Shown here: piece by piece, positions 7,623 through 17,121 of the stretch
Position numbering within the stretch: position 1 is the stretch's first letter
How the letters are laid out: each line of letters starts with the position of its first letter
Assembly: GCF_000196115.1 (NCBI RefSeq)
Contig: NC_005027.1
Coordinates: forward strand, 5,266,001-5,330,000
Reading direction: 5' to 3'
Origin: Rhodopirellula baltica SH 1
GTDB lineage: Bacteria; Planctomycetota; Planctomycetia; Pirellulales; Pirellulaceae
Length of the DNA stretch: 64,000 nucleotides
Made by a program: the position numbers and the translations under genes
Notes under the pieces: model-generated
Databases searched by the model: none
What the model was told of the DNA's origin: nothing
What the model saw: only the letters and a program-made list of their open reading frames with translations

Positions 7623-8642
7623 TCATCCGACGGCGGGCTGATGTTTCTTGGCCAACAGTTCGGCGATTTGAACCGCGTTGGTCGCGGCACCTTTGCGAAG
7701 GTTGTCACTGACGCACCAGAACGCGATTCCGTTTTCGGAACTGATGTCTTGGCGGATTCGGCCGACGAAGACATCGTCCTTGCCGTCGCAATCACGTGGC
7801 ATGGGATAGGACTTGGCATTCAAGTCATCCACCACGGTGACACCGTCGGCTACTTCCCAAAGCTCACGAGCTTTTTCGGCAGTGATCGGTTCGCGGGTTT
7901 CGACCAAGATCGATTCGCTGTGTCCAATTGCAACAGGCACACGAACGGCAGTTGGGCAGACTTGGATGGAATCGTCGCCGAGGATCTTTTGGGTCTCGTG
8001 CACCATCTTCATCTCTTCGCTGGTGTAGCCGAGATGCTTTTCCGAACCGATCTGCGGGATCAGGTTGAACCCGATCGGATGCTGGAATGTTTCTGGTGAA
8101 TGAGCCTGCCCGTCAAGGCTGGCACGTGTGCTGGATTCCAGTTCGACGTTGCCAGCCAACCCAGCACCGCTGGTTGCTTGATAGGTGCTGACGATGACGC
8201 GGCGAATGCCAACGGCTTTGTGCAGCGGGGCCAGTGCAACGACCATTTGAGTCGTGCTGCAGTTGGGGCTGGCGATGACGCCTTGGTGACCATCAACCGC
8301 TTCGGGATTCACTTCGGGAACGATCAACGGAACAGTCGGGTCCATCCGCCAATAAGCACTCTCGTCGACCACGATCGCGCCGGCTTTGACCGCCCAAGGC
8401 GTGAACTCAGCGGAGACTTCGTCGGGAGTGCTGGCGATGACCAGATCGACACCTTCGAAAGCGGATGGTTCCAGCAGTTCGACGGTCAGCATTTCGTCGC
8501 CATAACGAACTTCGGTGCCGGCGCTGCGAGCCGAGGCAAGCAAACGCAGTTTCCGCATGGGGAACTTGCGAGCGTGGAGCTGATCCAAAACGATTCGGCC
8601 GACGGCACCGGTGGCACCGACGAGTGCAACGCAATCAAACAT
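7623..8642 (-). CDS. asd: Aspartate-semialdehyde dehydrogenase
   Basis: This is a 339-aa enzyme of normal length. It starts with the NADP-binding loop GATGAVGRIV (residues 9-18). The catalytic cysteine is in SPNCST (Cys128), and QATSGAG lies in the hinge. It reduces aspartyl phosphate to aspartate semialdehyde, the branch point to lysine/diaminopimelate, threonine and methionine. The C-terminal FVGRIRQD and LRKGAATNAVQIAELL segments are typical of the family. It is the first gene of a probable two-gene unit with the PII-like gene, which would link nitrogen sensing to the aspartate pathway if they are co-transcribed. Confidence 0.96.
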   Translation of the reverse strand: MFDCVALVGATGAVGRIVLDQLHARKFPMRKLRLLASARSAGTEVRYGDEMLTVELLEPSAFEGVDLVIASTPDEVSAEFTPWAVKAGAIVVDESAYWRMDPTVPLIVPEVNPEAVDGHQGVIASPNCSTTQMVVALAPLHKAVGIRRVIVSTYQATSGAGLAGNVELESSTRASLDGQAHSPETFQHPIGFNLIPQIGSEKHLGYTSEEMKMVHETQKILGDDSIQVCPTAVRVPVAIGHSESILVETREPITAEKARELWEVADGVTVVDDLNAKSYPMPRDCDGKDDVFVGRIRQDISSENGIAFWCVSDNLRKGAATNAVQIAELLAKKHQPAVG

Positions 8643-9171
8643 GAGTTGTCAGGAGACGGAGAAACAAAAGTGGGAAGGAAAACGGGGGGTTTAGTTTGGT
8701 CTTTCCAGACGCAAACGCAACGGGAAACACTGCATCGCCTCTTGAAAAATTCGGAACAGAAGCCCGGACGTTGCCAATCGCCCAGGGCGTCCGCCTGGGT
8801 TGCTAGATGATAGTGTTGTCGGCCCGAAAGCGGATGAAACTCTTCTTCCTGGGCAGCACCGGAGGTTGTGCAGTTTTTTGAGCGTCGTGCTCGCAATGCC
8901 CTGAGAACCCCGCCCGCGAGAGAGATTGTGCAGTTTTACTTCACCCTTCCTTTTGGAGAGTGGGCCCGCTTCGGGCCGGGGAGGGTTACGCGCTGGATCC
9001 AATGCTGAGCCCTCCCCTCGCTTCGCTCGACCCTCCCAGGGGGGAGGGAGATGACATTCGCTCTCCCCAAACTTCGTTTCGGGAGAGGTGCGACATTTGG
9101 AAACGCAAATCCATCACCCGAGATGTGTTGACGACGGACTTGGAAATCCATCGTACGAGCTCGGTTTTGGT
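8643..9171. other. Intergenic region with several hairpins, no gene
   Basis: This 529-bp stretch lies between the 3' end of the HTH gene and the start of asd, both on the minus strand. It contains a palindrome CCCAGG-gcgtccg-CCTGGG (8781-8799) and two copies of TTGTGCAGTTTT (near 8877 and 8925). It also contains GC-rich dyads such as CCCGCTTCGGGCCGGG (near 8965) and CCCTCCC/GGGAGGG arms around 9010-9050. The repeat-like part lies nearest the HTH gene's stop. The 60-100 bp next to asd may hold its promoter, but I cannot point to clear -10/-35 boxes. Confidence 0.5.
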
Positions 9172-10314
9172 TTAGCGGCGAGCCATTCGGCGTGCGATCG
9201 CTTCTCGTGACAGAGGCATGATCTTGGCAGCTCCGCCGGTGTTGTAGAGCAAATCGTCGCGGCTGGGTTTGGATTCCGCATCGTCGTACTGAACCAGGAA
9301 CGCACCGACTTGGACGCCTGCTTCGTGATAGACGGGTGGCCAAAACTCTTCGCCGCGAATTGCCAATGTTTTGGCCAACAAGCGAGTGGCTCGACCGGAG
9401 AAACCGCTGAGCACCATGTCCAAGCGACCGAGGGCTTCATGGAACAGGTAGAACACCAACGCGGTGTCTTTGCCTTGTCCGCCCGCGTACTCCCACGTGC
9501 CGTCGTCTTTTTCGTAGTAGAAGCCCGGCTCAGGAGCGTCCATGTTTTTGCTCAAACGCATCCCAGCCGAAGCGGCACCCGGTTTTGGGTCGCTGTCACG
9601 ATAGCGAAGGAAGAACGGGCAACTGCGGGCCGATACGTCATCAACGTCGTCTTCGGTCACGAACGGTGTGCAACCAAAGGCATCGGAGAACAACAGCTCG
9701 ACGGCTGGGTTGCTCTTCACGCTGCCGATGCAAACCATTCCGCGGTCGCCTTGTGCTTCGGTGAATCCTTCGAAGACTTCGGTCGCACGAGCGCGAGCGT
9801 CTTCCAAAGAAACCTGACCGGGGCTCCACACCAACGATTGTTGAATGCGATCGGGCATCGGCACCGATGTCGTTGCGTTTGACTCGGGGCCTTCGCCGAT
9901 GTGTTTGGCCACACCACCCAGCGTCGAGATGCCATTGAGCAATTCGCCAACCAACACCGAGTCGCTGGCCACGACCATCGCGTTCTCAGGTGAGTTGTTG
10001 CCTTCGCCTTGACGTACACCGACGACGATTTCGATGTCACTGCGGCGAGCCAACTGCTCCCAAAAGTTTTCTGCGTTAACAGCGAACAAGGCACCGGGCA
10101 GTTGATCCGCAGTCGCGTGACCTTGATCGATCAGGTAATCGCACAAACGCGACAGGGCATCCAACGGGATGTACTTGGCTTCGTTCTTGAGTAGCGAAGC
10201 AACCTGGTGTCGATCCAATCCGGTGTGTTCGACGATCGCTTTGATCGTACCGGGGCGTTTGCGCCGATCAGGGGTGTGCCCAAGCAGTTCTGCGAGCCGA
10301 AAAGCGTATCTCAT
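9172..10314 (-). CDS. HTH-domain protein of unknown function, 380 aa
   Basis: Residues 1-65 resemble an XRE/Cro-type helix-turn-helix (GTIKAIVEHTGLDRHQVASL followed by IPLDALSRLCDYLID). This suggests DNA binding of a lambda-repressor-like kind. The rest, about residues 85-380, is an alpha/beta region I do not recognise. It has short motifs such as VVASDSVLVGELLNGIS and MVCIGSVKSNPAVELL, and a basic C-terminus (REAIARRMARR). There are no membrane segments or signal peptide. It could be a one-component regulator whose large C-terminal domain senses a ligand. It is followed by repeat-rich DNA and preceded by a 524-bp gap. Confidence 0.75.
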   Translation of the reverse strand: MRYAFRLAELLGHTPDRRKRPGTIKAIVEHTGLDRHQVASLLKNEAKYIPLDALSRLCDYLIDQGHATADQLPGALFAVNAENFWEQLARRSDIEIVVGVRQGEGNNSPENAMVVASDSVLVGELLNGISTLGGVAKHIGEGPESNATTSVPMPDRIQQSLVWSPGQVSLEDARARATEVFEGFTEAQGDRGMVCIGSVKSNPAVELLFSDAFGCTPFVTEDDVDDVSARSCPFFLRYRDSDPKPGAASAGMRLSKNMDAPEPGFYYEKDDGTWEYAGGQGKDTALVFYLFHEALGRLDMVLSGFSGRATRLLAKTLAIRGEEFWPPVYHEAGVQVGAFLVQYDDAESKPSRDDLLYNTGGAAKIMPLSREAIARRMARR

Positions 10315-10838
10315 GGCCGATTTGGAATAGGTGGAAAAGGTTGAGGTTGAAATCCGTGCCGCGTCAGACTGAAAACGGTGTCAATCTCACGAATCGCCGA
10401 CTGTATCTTGCCCCAACGCGGCAGGATCGGAAAGTCGACTGAAAGCGGCCGGCAGCAAATCTAAAGATCTTCGGCCAGAAAACCGCCCGTCGATCCACGT
10501 CTGTGTTAGGTCCCCCAATATGTTCACAACGAGCAATCACCGAAAACAACTCTCCAGCGAATCTGTCGTTTGTACCCAAACTGATGCCCGCGAAATCGTT
10601 GTAAACGAACAAAGCCACCCCGATTGGAGCGATTCAGGTCACCCAACCAAGGCCGGTGCACCGAACTTTCTTCTTGCGAATAACATACAGCGCCCGACAG
10701 AACAAATGTTTCGCCTGATCCAGAAGATGCTTCCAAGGTGACCGGATCGCCGATCAAATAGAATAGTAACGTTGAGAAACAGTAACGTTGTCCTCGCCGG
10801 GAACGTTATGGTCGCCATCGGCAGGTTCCGGCGTTTGA
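10315..10838. other. Divergent intergenic region, 524 bp
   Basis: This gap separates the divergent HTH gene and the large membrane-protein gene. I see no tRNA, no member of the interspersed repeat families and no convincing gene. Short open frames here lack start context. It must hold the promoters of both flanking genes. The interval 10740-10800 is relatively A/T-rich and contains two AACGTTG/GTAACGTTG-like words, but no operator can be defined. Confidence 0.4.
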
Positions 10839-13800
10839 TTGATTCGTTTTTGGATAGACCGCTTGTCCGTCGCTTCGTCCCCCCGCAGCTCCGTTTCGCA
10901 AACATCGCCGTCCGGCACCGAATCTCGGTCACCCTCGGGCACAGCGAAACCGGCCTACGACACATTGATCCAAACCCGGATTGATGCCGCTCGGTCCGCG
11001 CTTTGGCGAGCCGAACTGACACGTCAAATGCTTCGTGGGGTCCTGGTGGCCATGGCCGCGATGCTGGCCTGGGTGGTGATGGACCAATGGATTTGGTCAC
11101 CGGGCATTGCCGGTCGGTTGGCCTTTGCTTCGATCGCCATCGTCGCAGCGACGGTTCACATCGTCCGTTCGGTTTGGCCAGTGATGCGTTCATCAGTTCG
11201 TGCGGACTACGCCGCGCGTGCCCTGGAGCGAGACCATCCCGAACTGGGACATGCTCTTTCCAGCTACATCACGTTGACCGCGCAAGACTCCGGCGATGCG
11301 ACTTCCAAAGGTCACCTGTCCAAACGAGTCGTCCAGTCAATCGGTGCGACCACCGCTGCGAAACTGCGATCGATTGATGCGTTGCCCGAAGAAGCCACCG
11401 GGTTGCTGCGATGGTGGATCGCAACGATCGCTTTGATGTCCGTTCTGATGATCTACGTGATCGCATCCCCCAAGAACACATTGCAATCGGCGGCGCGGGT
11501 GATGGCTCCCACGGCCAACATTCGACCTGCCAACCGAGTCCAGATCACGGACGTTCAACCCGGTGATGCGGAGATTCTGGCTGGGCGAACGGTGGTGGTT
11601 TCTGCGAACATCCGGGGCTTGCGAGAAGAAGAATCCGTCGAGTTCCGTTGGCTGAATTCGAACGTGAAAGAATCATCCCGTTCTTCGAGTAACGCCTTCG
11701 CCGACGGCCGATCCACCGAGATGCAGATCGACGAGTCAACCAGCACCTCGGCGACCATCGCTTACACCGCATCCATTGATGTCTCTCACCAAGCCAGGGG
11801 TGTCCAACGTTACGAGATCGTTGCCGGCGATGCGGTCGCGGGACCGTTTGAATGGACCATACGTGACACGCCTGTCGTCAGTGTTACCGAAGTTGAATAT
11901 CAACCACCGTCGTACACCGGAGAATCATCTCGCATTCGACGCAGCGGTTCCATTCGAGGCGTCGATGGAACACGTGTAACTTTGAGAGCACGAGTCAATC
12001 GACCGGTGGCTCGTGCGGTGGTCGAATTCAATCCCAAACCGATGGGCCAAGAAGTTCGCGCGACAGCGGGTGTCCGAGAGATGACGCTGAGCGACGATGG
12101 CAGGTCGCTGGAGTTGCCGTTTGATCTGCGCAGTGGTGAAGTCGCGACGCGTGCGGTTGAACTGGAAAGCTATCGCATTCGAGTCTGGGACCAAGCTGAA
12201 CAAACCAATTCCGACCCGATCGTTTATCCGATTCAAGTGATTCGTGATCTACCGCCGGAGATCACAATCGTCGTCCCTCGACGGTCTCCCAAACCCGTTC
12301 CGATGGACGCTCAACAACTGTTTGAAATTCACGCTGCCGATGTGGACTTTGGATTGTCCGAAATCGAAATCGAAATTCGTCGCGGGATCGATCTGATCGC
12401 TCGGGCATCTTTATGGAAGAGCGAATCCGGTGAGAAGGGCAACCAAATCGCGGAGTATCGCTTTCGCCCATCCCGCATGATTTTGGCCAATGCCGGTCGT
12501 CGTGGTTCGCGAGCGTCACGATTGATGGTTGGTGACGAAGTCGAAGTGGTAGCAGTCGCGACAGACAATCGACGCGACGCCAGCAATCCAAATATTCAGC
12601 CTGGCGTTACGCGGACAGCACCCGTCCGGTTGCAGATCGTCGCCGGGCGTGATTCAGAAGAACAAACCCCCGACGAGCAAGACGACAACGACGGGCAAAC
12701 ACCCGACGATGGTGGTTCGCCCAATGGGTCCGGCGCGGGCGAGGAGGGCCAATCAGGCGGTGGCAGTGGAGAAAGCGGACAATCCGAACAAGGTGGCCAA
12801 GGCGGTGAAGGCCAAAGCGGCTCAGGCGAATCCAATTCCGAGCAAACCGGCGAGAACGATAACGGCGGTGGCGATTCCAATGGCAGTTCATCGGGCGGCG
12901 AATCATCGGAAGGCGACTCTGATCCAAACGATCCATCAAAATCAAACGGCGGCAACAGCGCCTCAAATTCGAACAACAATGATGGTTCCGACTCAAGCGA
13001 ATCCTCTGCAGGAAATCCCGGTGAAAGTTCGAACGATCCGGACGCCATGTCGGAAGGTCAGAACAATTCCACCGGTGGTGAATCGGGTGAGAACGAAGCG
13101 GGCGAGCCTGATAACTCACAACGGTCCACCGATGGTTCAGGACAAAACGGCCAAGAAAACAACAACCAGCAAAGCGGTGACGTCGGTGAACAAGGCTCCT
13201 CGGAATCATCTGAGCCGGGAAGCAATCAAGACGGATCGCGAGGCTCTTCCGGGAAGCCGGAAGGCTCTCAAGAATCCGGCGGTTCACCCCAACCACAATC
13301 CGCACCGCAGGATGACGCGGAAGCGTTCGAACGCATCAACGAGTATTTGAAAGAACAACAAGAACGCGAAGGCGGTCAACAACCATCCGGAGAGAATCCG
13401 TCCGGTGACGATCCTGGTGGAAATGACTCGAACAGCCCCGAACCTCAAGGTGGCACATCGCAAGACGGGAACTCGCAAGAAGGTCCCCCGCGCGGAACTG
13501 AATCTGAGTCGCAATCCGACGACACAAACGATCCAGGTGCTCAACAGAATGGTTCGGAACAGTCGAGCGGCAACCCATCCAACGACGATGGCGCGGGCGA
13601 AGGCTTGCCTTCCGACGATGCATCATCATCCGGTGATGCCGGTGAAGAGTCATCGGGAAAAGAGTCGGGCGAATCCGGTTCAGAATCTTCTGACGCTCAA
13701 TCGGGAGAGCCCAGCCAAGCTTCGGGAGACTCAGAACAACCATCCGCAGACCCCGGGCAAACGCCGGATGGATTGCCCTCATCGGAAGATAGCAAGGGTT

Positions 13801-14519
13801 CGCAGGAGGGCGCATCCGACGCTGGCACGCAGAACTCTGGAAACCAAGACAACTCTGGCGATCAAGACACGTCAGGCGGCGAAGGATCCGAGCAGGGAAC
13901 ACCCCGCGATCAGGCAGGCGATCAAAACTCATCGAATCAAGATGCATCGTCGGATGCTTCTCCAAGTGGTTCAGACCTGAGCAGCTCCGAAAAAGCAAGC
14001 AACAACAACGATGGAACCCCATCGCAGTCCAATTCCAACGGGAGCGAATCGTCCAACTTCACCGGTGAATCAACGGCCAGCGGAAACTTGAATGGTTCAG
14101 GCGACGGCGAAGCCGAACTGCCAAAGGCCAATCCGGCTGAATTGGAATACACCAAGCAAGCCACAGATATGGTGCTCGACTATCTCGACGAGACTCGTCA
14201 GGATCCCGATCAAAATTTGCTGGATCGATTGAAGTGGACTCCCGAAGACTTGCAACGTTTCCGTGATCGTTGGCAAAACGTCAAACCGATTGACCAACCG
14301 GGTGCGAATCCAAACTTGGACCGCTCCGATGTTGAAGAAGCACTGCGTAGTTTGGGTATGCGAGCTCCCAAGGCCATACGTTCTGAGTCCAAACCAAGCG
14401 AAAAAGACGGCTTGAGAGGATTGCAAGACAGCGGAAATCGACGCCAAGCTCCGGCTCCAGTCCGAGATGCCTTCGAAGCATTTCGTCGTGGCTGGAAGTC
14501 AACCGAATCTTCCAATTGA
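10839..14519 (+). CDS. Large membrane-anchored protein with long low-complexity region (DUF4175/TIGR02302-like architecture)
   Basis: This 1226-aa protein has two hydrophobic segments near residues 67-110 (LRGVLVAMAAMLAWVV, then FASIAIVAATVHIV) and a third near 190-212 (WWIATIALMSVLMIYVI). An extracytoplasmic beta-rich part spans about 220-600 and includes Ig-like strands and YQPPSYTGE. Residues about 603-1097 are almost entirely Ser, Gly, Asp, Glu, Asn, Gln and Pro. A helical C-terminal domain (YTKQATDMVLDYLDETRQDP) follows. The layout matches alphaproteobacterial TIGR02302/DUF4175 proteins, whose function is unknown. The TTG at 10839 is only the best available start; an internal start is possible. 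A folded island, DDAEAFERINEYLKEQ, interrupts the disorder near residue 825. Confidence 0.8.
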   Translation: MIRFWIDRLSVASSPRSSVSQTSPSGTESRSPSGTAKPAYDTLIQTRIDAARSALWRAELTRQMLRGVLVAMAAMLAWVVMDQWIWSPGIAGRLAFASIAIVAATVHIVRSVWPVMRSSVRADYAARALERDHPELGHALSSYITLTAQDSGDATSKGHLSKRVVQSIGATTAAKLRSIDALPEEATGLLRWWIATIALMSVLMIYVIASPKNTLQSAARVMAPTANIRPANRVQITDVQPGDAEILAGRTVVVSANIRGLREEESVEFRWLNSNVKESSRSSSNAFADGRSTEMQIDESTSTSATIAYTASIDVSHQARGVQRYEIVAGDAVAGPFEWTIRDTPVVSVTEVEYQPPSYTGESSRIRRSGSIRGVDGTRVTLRARVNRPVARAVVEFNPKPMGQEVRATAGVREMTLSDDGRSLELPFDLRSGEVATRAVELESYRIRVWDQAEQTNSDPIVYPIQVIRDLPPEITIVVPRRSPKPVPMDAQQLFEIHAADVDFGLSEIEIEIRRGIDLIARASLWKSESGEKGNQIAEYRFRPSRMILANAGRRGSRASRLMVGDEVEVVAVATDNRRDASNPNIQPGVTRTAPVRLQIVAGRDSEEQTPDEQDDNDGQTPDDGGSPNGSGAGEEGQSGGGSGESGQSEQGGQGGEGQSGSGESNSEQTGENDNGGGDSNGSSSGGESSEGDSDPNDPSKSNGGNSASNSNNNDGSDSSESSAGNPGESSNDPDAMSEGQNNSTGGESGENEAGEPDNSQRSTDGSGQNGQENNNQQSGDVGEQGSSESSEPGSNQDGSRGSSGKPEGSQESGGSPQPQSAPQDDAEAFERINEYLKEQQEREGGQQPSGENPSGDDPGGNDSNSPEPQGGTSQDGNSQEGPPRGTESESQSDDTNDPGAQQNGSEQSSGNPSNDDGAGEGLPSDDASSSGDAGEESSGKESGESGSESSDAQSGEPSQASGDSEQPSADPGQTPDGLPSSEDSKGSQEGASDAGTQNSGNQDNSGDQDTSGGEGSEQGTPRDQAGDQNSSNQDASSDASPSGSDLSSSEKASNNNDGTPSQSNSNGSESSNFTGESTASGNLNGSGDGEAELPKANPAELEYTKQATDMVLDYLDETRQDPDQNLLDRLKWTPEDLQRFRDRWQNVKPIDQPGANPNLDRSDVEEALRSLGMRAPKAIRSESKPSEKDGLRGLQDSGNRRQAPAPVRDAFEAFRRGWKSTESSN

Positions 14520-14676
14520 TTAAACGTGCGGACTGATTGGGCGCACGGACAACGAAGCAAAAATTCTATTACCGCCTAAGACGCACTGCGTGCTCAACCT
14601 TGGGTACACTCTCGGGCCTGAGTTGCAATCACGTCGTTTGATGCAGCCTGTTTTCACTCCCGAACGATGGCCCCTC

Positions 14677-15087
14677 ATGTCCGATAACCCGTACGCTGCT
14701 GGCAACGTAATTGACTCCGCTTCCAACGTTGGTCCTGGAGGTCTCAGTCCTGAGGTTGTCAAAAAGACGGAAGCGATCATCAAAGACGCCCGTCAGTTTT
14801 GGCTGGCCATCATCTTGTGTTTCTTTTGCAGCGGCATCGGTCTAATCATCATTTGTCCTTGGTATCTGATCCGTTTGTTGCAGTGGCGATCGCTTGCAAA
14901 ACAGCACCCATTTCTCACTGAGCCAAACGCCCCCACCGGAAGCCTTCCCAAACGTTTTCAATCGGCCAAGCTAAAACTCATTCTTGGAATCGTGTTTGGA
15001 TTGTTGACCTTCGTGGTGCTCATCGGCTTGCTTCTGCCAGCGATCAATGCAGCCCGCGAAGCGGCGGAAGCCGCCAACCAACGGTAG
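14677..15087 (+). CDS. Small membrane protein with two transmembrane helices
   Basis: The 136-aa product starts MSDNPYA (ATG 14677; the open frame upstream has no better start). An Asn/Ser/Gly-rich N-terminus is followed by two hydrophobic stretches, FWLAIILCFFCSGIGLIIIC and LILGIVFGLLTFVVLIGLLL. The loop between them is basic. The second helix continues into PAINAAREAAEAAN, which resembles the start of the variable segment in DUF1559-type Planctomycete pseudopilins, but there is no prepilin motif at the N-terminus. I do not recognise the family; MSDNPYA-like starts are common in Planctomycete membrane proteins. It lies 157 bp after the large membrane protein and 120 bp before comM. Confidence 0.65.
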   Translation: MSDNPYAAGNVIDSASNVGPGGLSPEVVKKTEAIIKDARQFWLAIILCFFCSGIGLIIICPWYLIRLLQWRSLAKQHPFLTEPNAPTGSLPKRFQSAKLKLILGIVFGLLTFVVLIGLLLPAINAAREAAEAANQR

Positions 15088-15207
15088 TCGACGGCCAGCC
15101 CTGCGAACGACAACAGACCGCGAGAATCGCGTCCCTGGTTGCTTTGTGTACACGTCACCGTCATCATCGGTGACTTGGAAAATGGTCTCCGCTAGGGCAC
15201 AAAATCG

Positions 15208-16749
15208 ATGCTGGCACGGCTCAAAACATTCACGTTGCTCGGTATCGAAGCGATGCCCGTTGACGTCGAAGTCGATATTTCTCCAGCCGCGATGCCCAAG
15301 ACGATCTTGGTGGGTCTGCCAGAAGCGGCTGTCAAAGAATCGACTCACCGCGTCGAACGAGCGATCGTCAACAGCGGCTTCATCCGGCCGCAAGATCGTG
15401 TGGTTATCAATTTGGCACCGGGCGATTTGCCGAAGCAAGCACCCTCATTCGATTTGCCTGTTGCCTTGGGAGTGCTCGCCGGGAGCGGCCAATTGGTACT
15501 CGACCGTTTGGAAGACTACGCCGTTGTCGGAGAACTGGCACTGGAGGGCATCACCCGTCCCGTTAAAGGTGCTCTATCCATCGCGATCGAAGCGGCCAAG
15601 GACAAATCATTGAAAGGTTTGGTCGTGCCATCCGAATCGGCTGCCGAAGCCGCGGTGGTCGAAGACCTCGAAGTGATCGCAGTCGACAGTCTATCTCAGT
15701 GCGTCGCCTTCTTTGCTGGCGAGATCGATGTCCCGCCAGTACCCAGTGGTGTGGAAGAGATCTTTGAGGCCTTCAGCGAATACGAAGTCGACTTCGCCGA
15801 TGTACGAGGCCAAGAATCCGCCAAGCGAGCCATGACGATCGCCGCAGCGGGTCGCCACAATCTGCTGATGATTGGCCCACCGGGGAGCGGGAAAACCATG
15901 TTGGCCAAACGCATGCCGACGATCTTGCCTCCGCTAGTCCCCGCCGAATCGATCGAGACCACTCGTATCTACAGCGCCGTGGGGCAGCTTCCAGCCAAAC
16001 AACCATTGCTGGCGCGTCGGCCGTTCCGCAGCCCTCACCACACGATCAGTGACGCGGGTTTGGTCGGCGGAGGCAGTCCGCCCGCACCGGGTGAAATCAG
16101 CAAGGCTCACAACGGCATCTTGTTCTTGGATGAACTGCCGGAGTTCAACCGCAAGACACTCGAAGTCATGCGACAACCACTCGAAGACGGCGTCGTCACC
16201 ATCTCACGAGCCCTCCGAAGCACGACCTTCCCCGCAGACTTCATGCTCATAGCGGCAGCGAACCCGTGCCCTTGTGGGTACAGGTCAGATCCTCGACGAA
16301 GCTGTAACTGCACACCGCCACAGATTGAACGGTACATGGGAAAGATTTCGGGTCCGCTGCTAGATCGAGTCGACATTCACATCGAGGTTCCCGCGGTACC
16401 GTTTGATGAATTGTCGGCTCGTGATGCATCGAGTGAGACCAGCGAGATGATGCGTGACTCAGTCATGCGGGCCCGAGATGTGCAAGCCGAACGTTTCGCG
16501 GGAAGCCCGATTCGTTACAACGCTCAGATGAGTAGTCGCCAAACGCGGCAGCATTGTGAATTGAACACTGCCAGCAAAGCGTTGCTTAAAGCTGGAGTTG
16601 AGTCGCTGGGTCTGTCCGCACGTGCCCACGACAAAATTTTACGCGTGGCAAGAACGATCGCTGATCTCGCCGGAGACCCTGACATCAGCGAAGAGCACCT
16701 CGCCGAAGCCATCGGCTACCGAAACCTCGACGCTGATCTTTGGGTGTAG
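15208..16749 (+). CDS. comM: YifB/ComM-family Mg-chelatase-like AAA+ ATPase
   Basis: This is a 513-aa protein of normal family length. The N-terminal ChlI-like domain (residues 1-170) starts MLARLKTFTLLGIEA and contains the LAPGDLPKQAPSFDLPVA motif. The AAA+ core has Walker A IGPPGSGKTMLAKRMP, Walker B GILFLDELPEF, the NPCPCGY zinc/loop motif and LLDRVDIHIEV. The C-terminal Mg_chelatase_C domain has LSARAHDKILRVARTIADL. In Vibrio, ComM is a helicase that promotes branch migration when foreign DNA is integrated in natural transformation; elsewhere the role is less certain. A comEC gene occurs 16 kb away in the window. Confidence 0.93.
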   Translation: MLARLKTFTLLGIEAMPVDVEVDISPAAMPKTILVGLPEAAVKESTHRVERAIVNSGFIRPQDRVVINLAPGDLPKQAPSFDLPVALGVLAGSGQLVLDRLEDYAVVGELALEGITRPVKGALSIAIEAAKDKSLKGLVVPSESAAEAAVVEDLEVIAVDSLSQCVAFFAGEIDVPPVPSGVEEIFEAFSEYEVDFADVRGQESAKRAMTIAAAGRHNLLMIGPPGSGKTMLAKRMPTILPPLVPAESIETTRIYSAVGQLPAKQPLLARRPFRSPHHTISDAGLVGGGSPPAPGEISKAHNGILFLDELPEFNRKTLEVMRQPLEDGVVTISRALRSTTFPADFMLIAAANPCPCGYRSDPRRSCNCTPPQIERYMGKISGPLLDRVDIHIEVPAVPFDELSARDASSETSEMMRDSVMRARDVQAERFAGSPIRYNAQMSSRQTRQHCELNTASKALLKAGVESLGLSARAHDKILRVARTIADLAGDPDISEEHLAEAIGYRNLDADLWV

Positions 16750-16785
16750 CGTCGGACCGGCTTGGCGGGTCGCGTGAAGACAGAT

Positions 16786-16854
16786 GCCGCCACTCCGCGG
16801 CTGTTGCATTGTCTTTTCCATCATCCAGACCAACCAGTCGCGGAGCGACGACAG
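16786..16854. repeat. Inverted pair of CGCTCCGCG-type motifs downstream of comM
   Basis: GCCGCCACTCCGCGGCTG at 16786-16803 faces CCAGTCGCGGAGCGACGACA at 16834. These are the same GTCGCTCCGCGACT-type motifs that flank the palindromes of the 479-bp array. The pair lies just after comM and just before the insertion sequence, in a convergent gap. Confidence 0.6.
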
Positions 16855-16871
16855 CCGGGCGATCGATAAGG

Positions 16872-16880
16872 GGACGGGGG
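16872..16880. repeat. 9-bp target-site duplication, left copy
   Basis: GGACGGGGG directly abuts the left terminal inverted repeat of the insertion sequence and recurs directly after its right end. Confidence 0.85.
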
Positions 16881-16908
16881 CAATAGTGTTCGGCCCGACG
16901 TTTGCCGG
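16881..16908 (+). repeat. Left terminal inverted repeat of the IS
   Basis: It begins CAATAGTGTTCGGCCCGACG. It pairs with the right end over 28 bp, with one A/G difference at position 18. Confidence 0.9.
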
Positions 16909-17121
16909 CCGACGCTGAATTGCTAGTATCGATAATTTGGCCTGTCTTCGCTCGCTGGGCGAGAGTGTCTCGTTCGTGCTTCAAGGAGACTGGCGGGCAG
17001 TTGCGATGATGTGAAACATTCACTGGTTTGCATCCGCCAGAGTCGAGAGGCGTGAAACCGGTTTGGCTCATGCGTCGATCTTGCTTTACTCCTGCGTTGA
17101 GCGGGCAATCGTTGGTTTGCC

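Noticed and set aside
8820-8960. Candidate small structured RNA (SRP-type) near TTGTGCAGTTTT
   Set aside because: The SRP apical motif and other known RNA cores are absent. The hairpins fit the interspersed-repeat pattern.
10364-10618. 84-codon minus-strand frame in the divergent gap
   Set aside because: No start context, no recognisable motif and a composition unlike the neighbours; it lies where promoters are expected.
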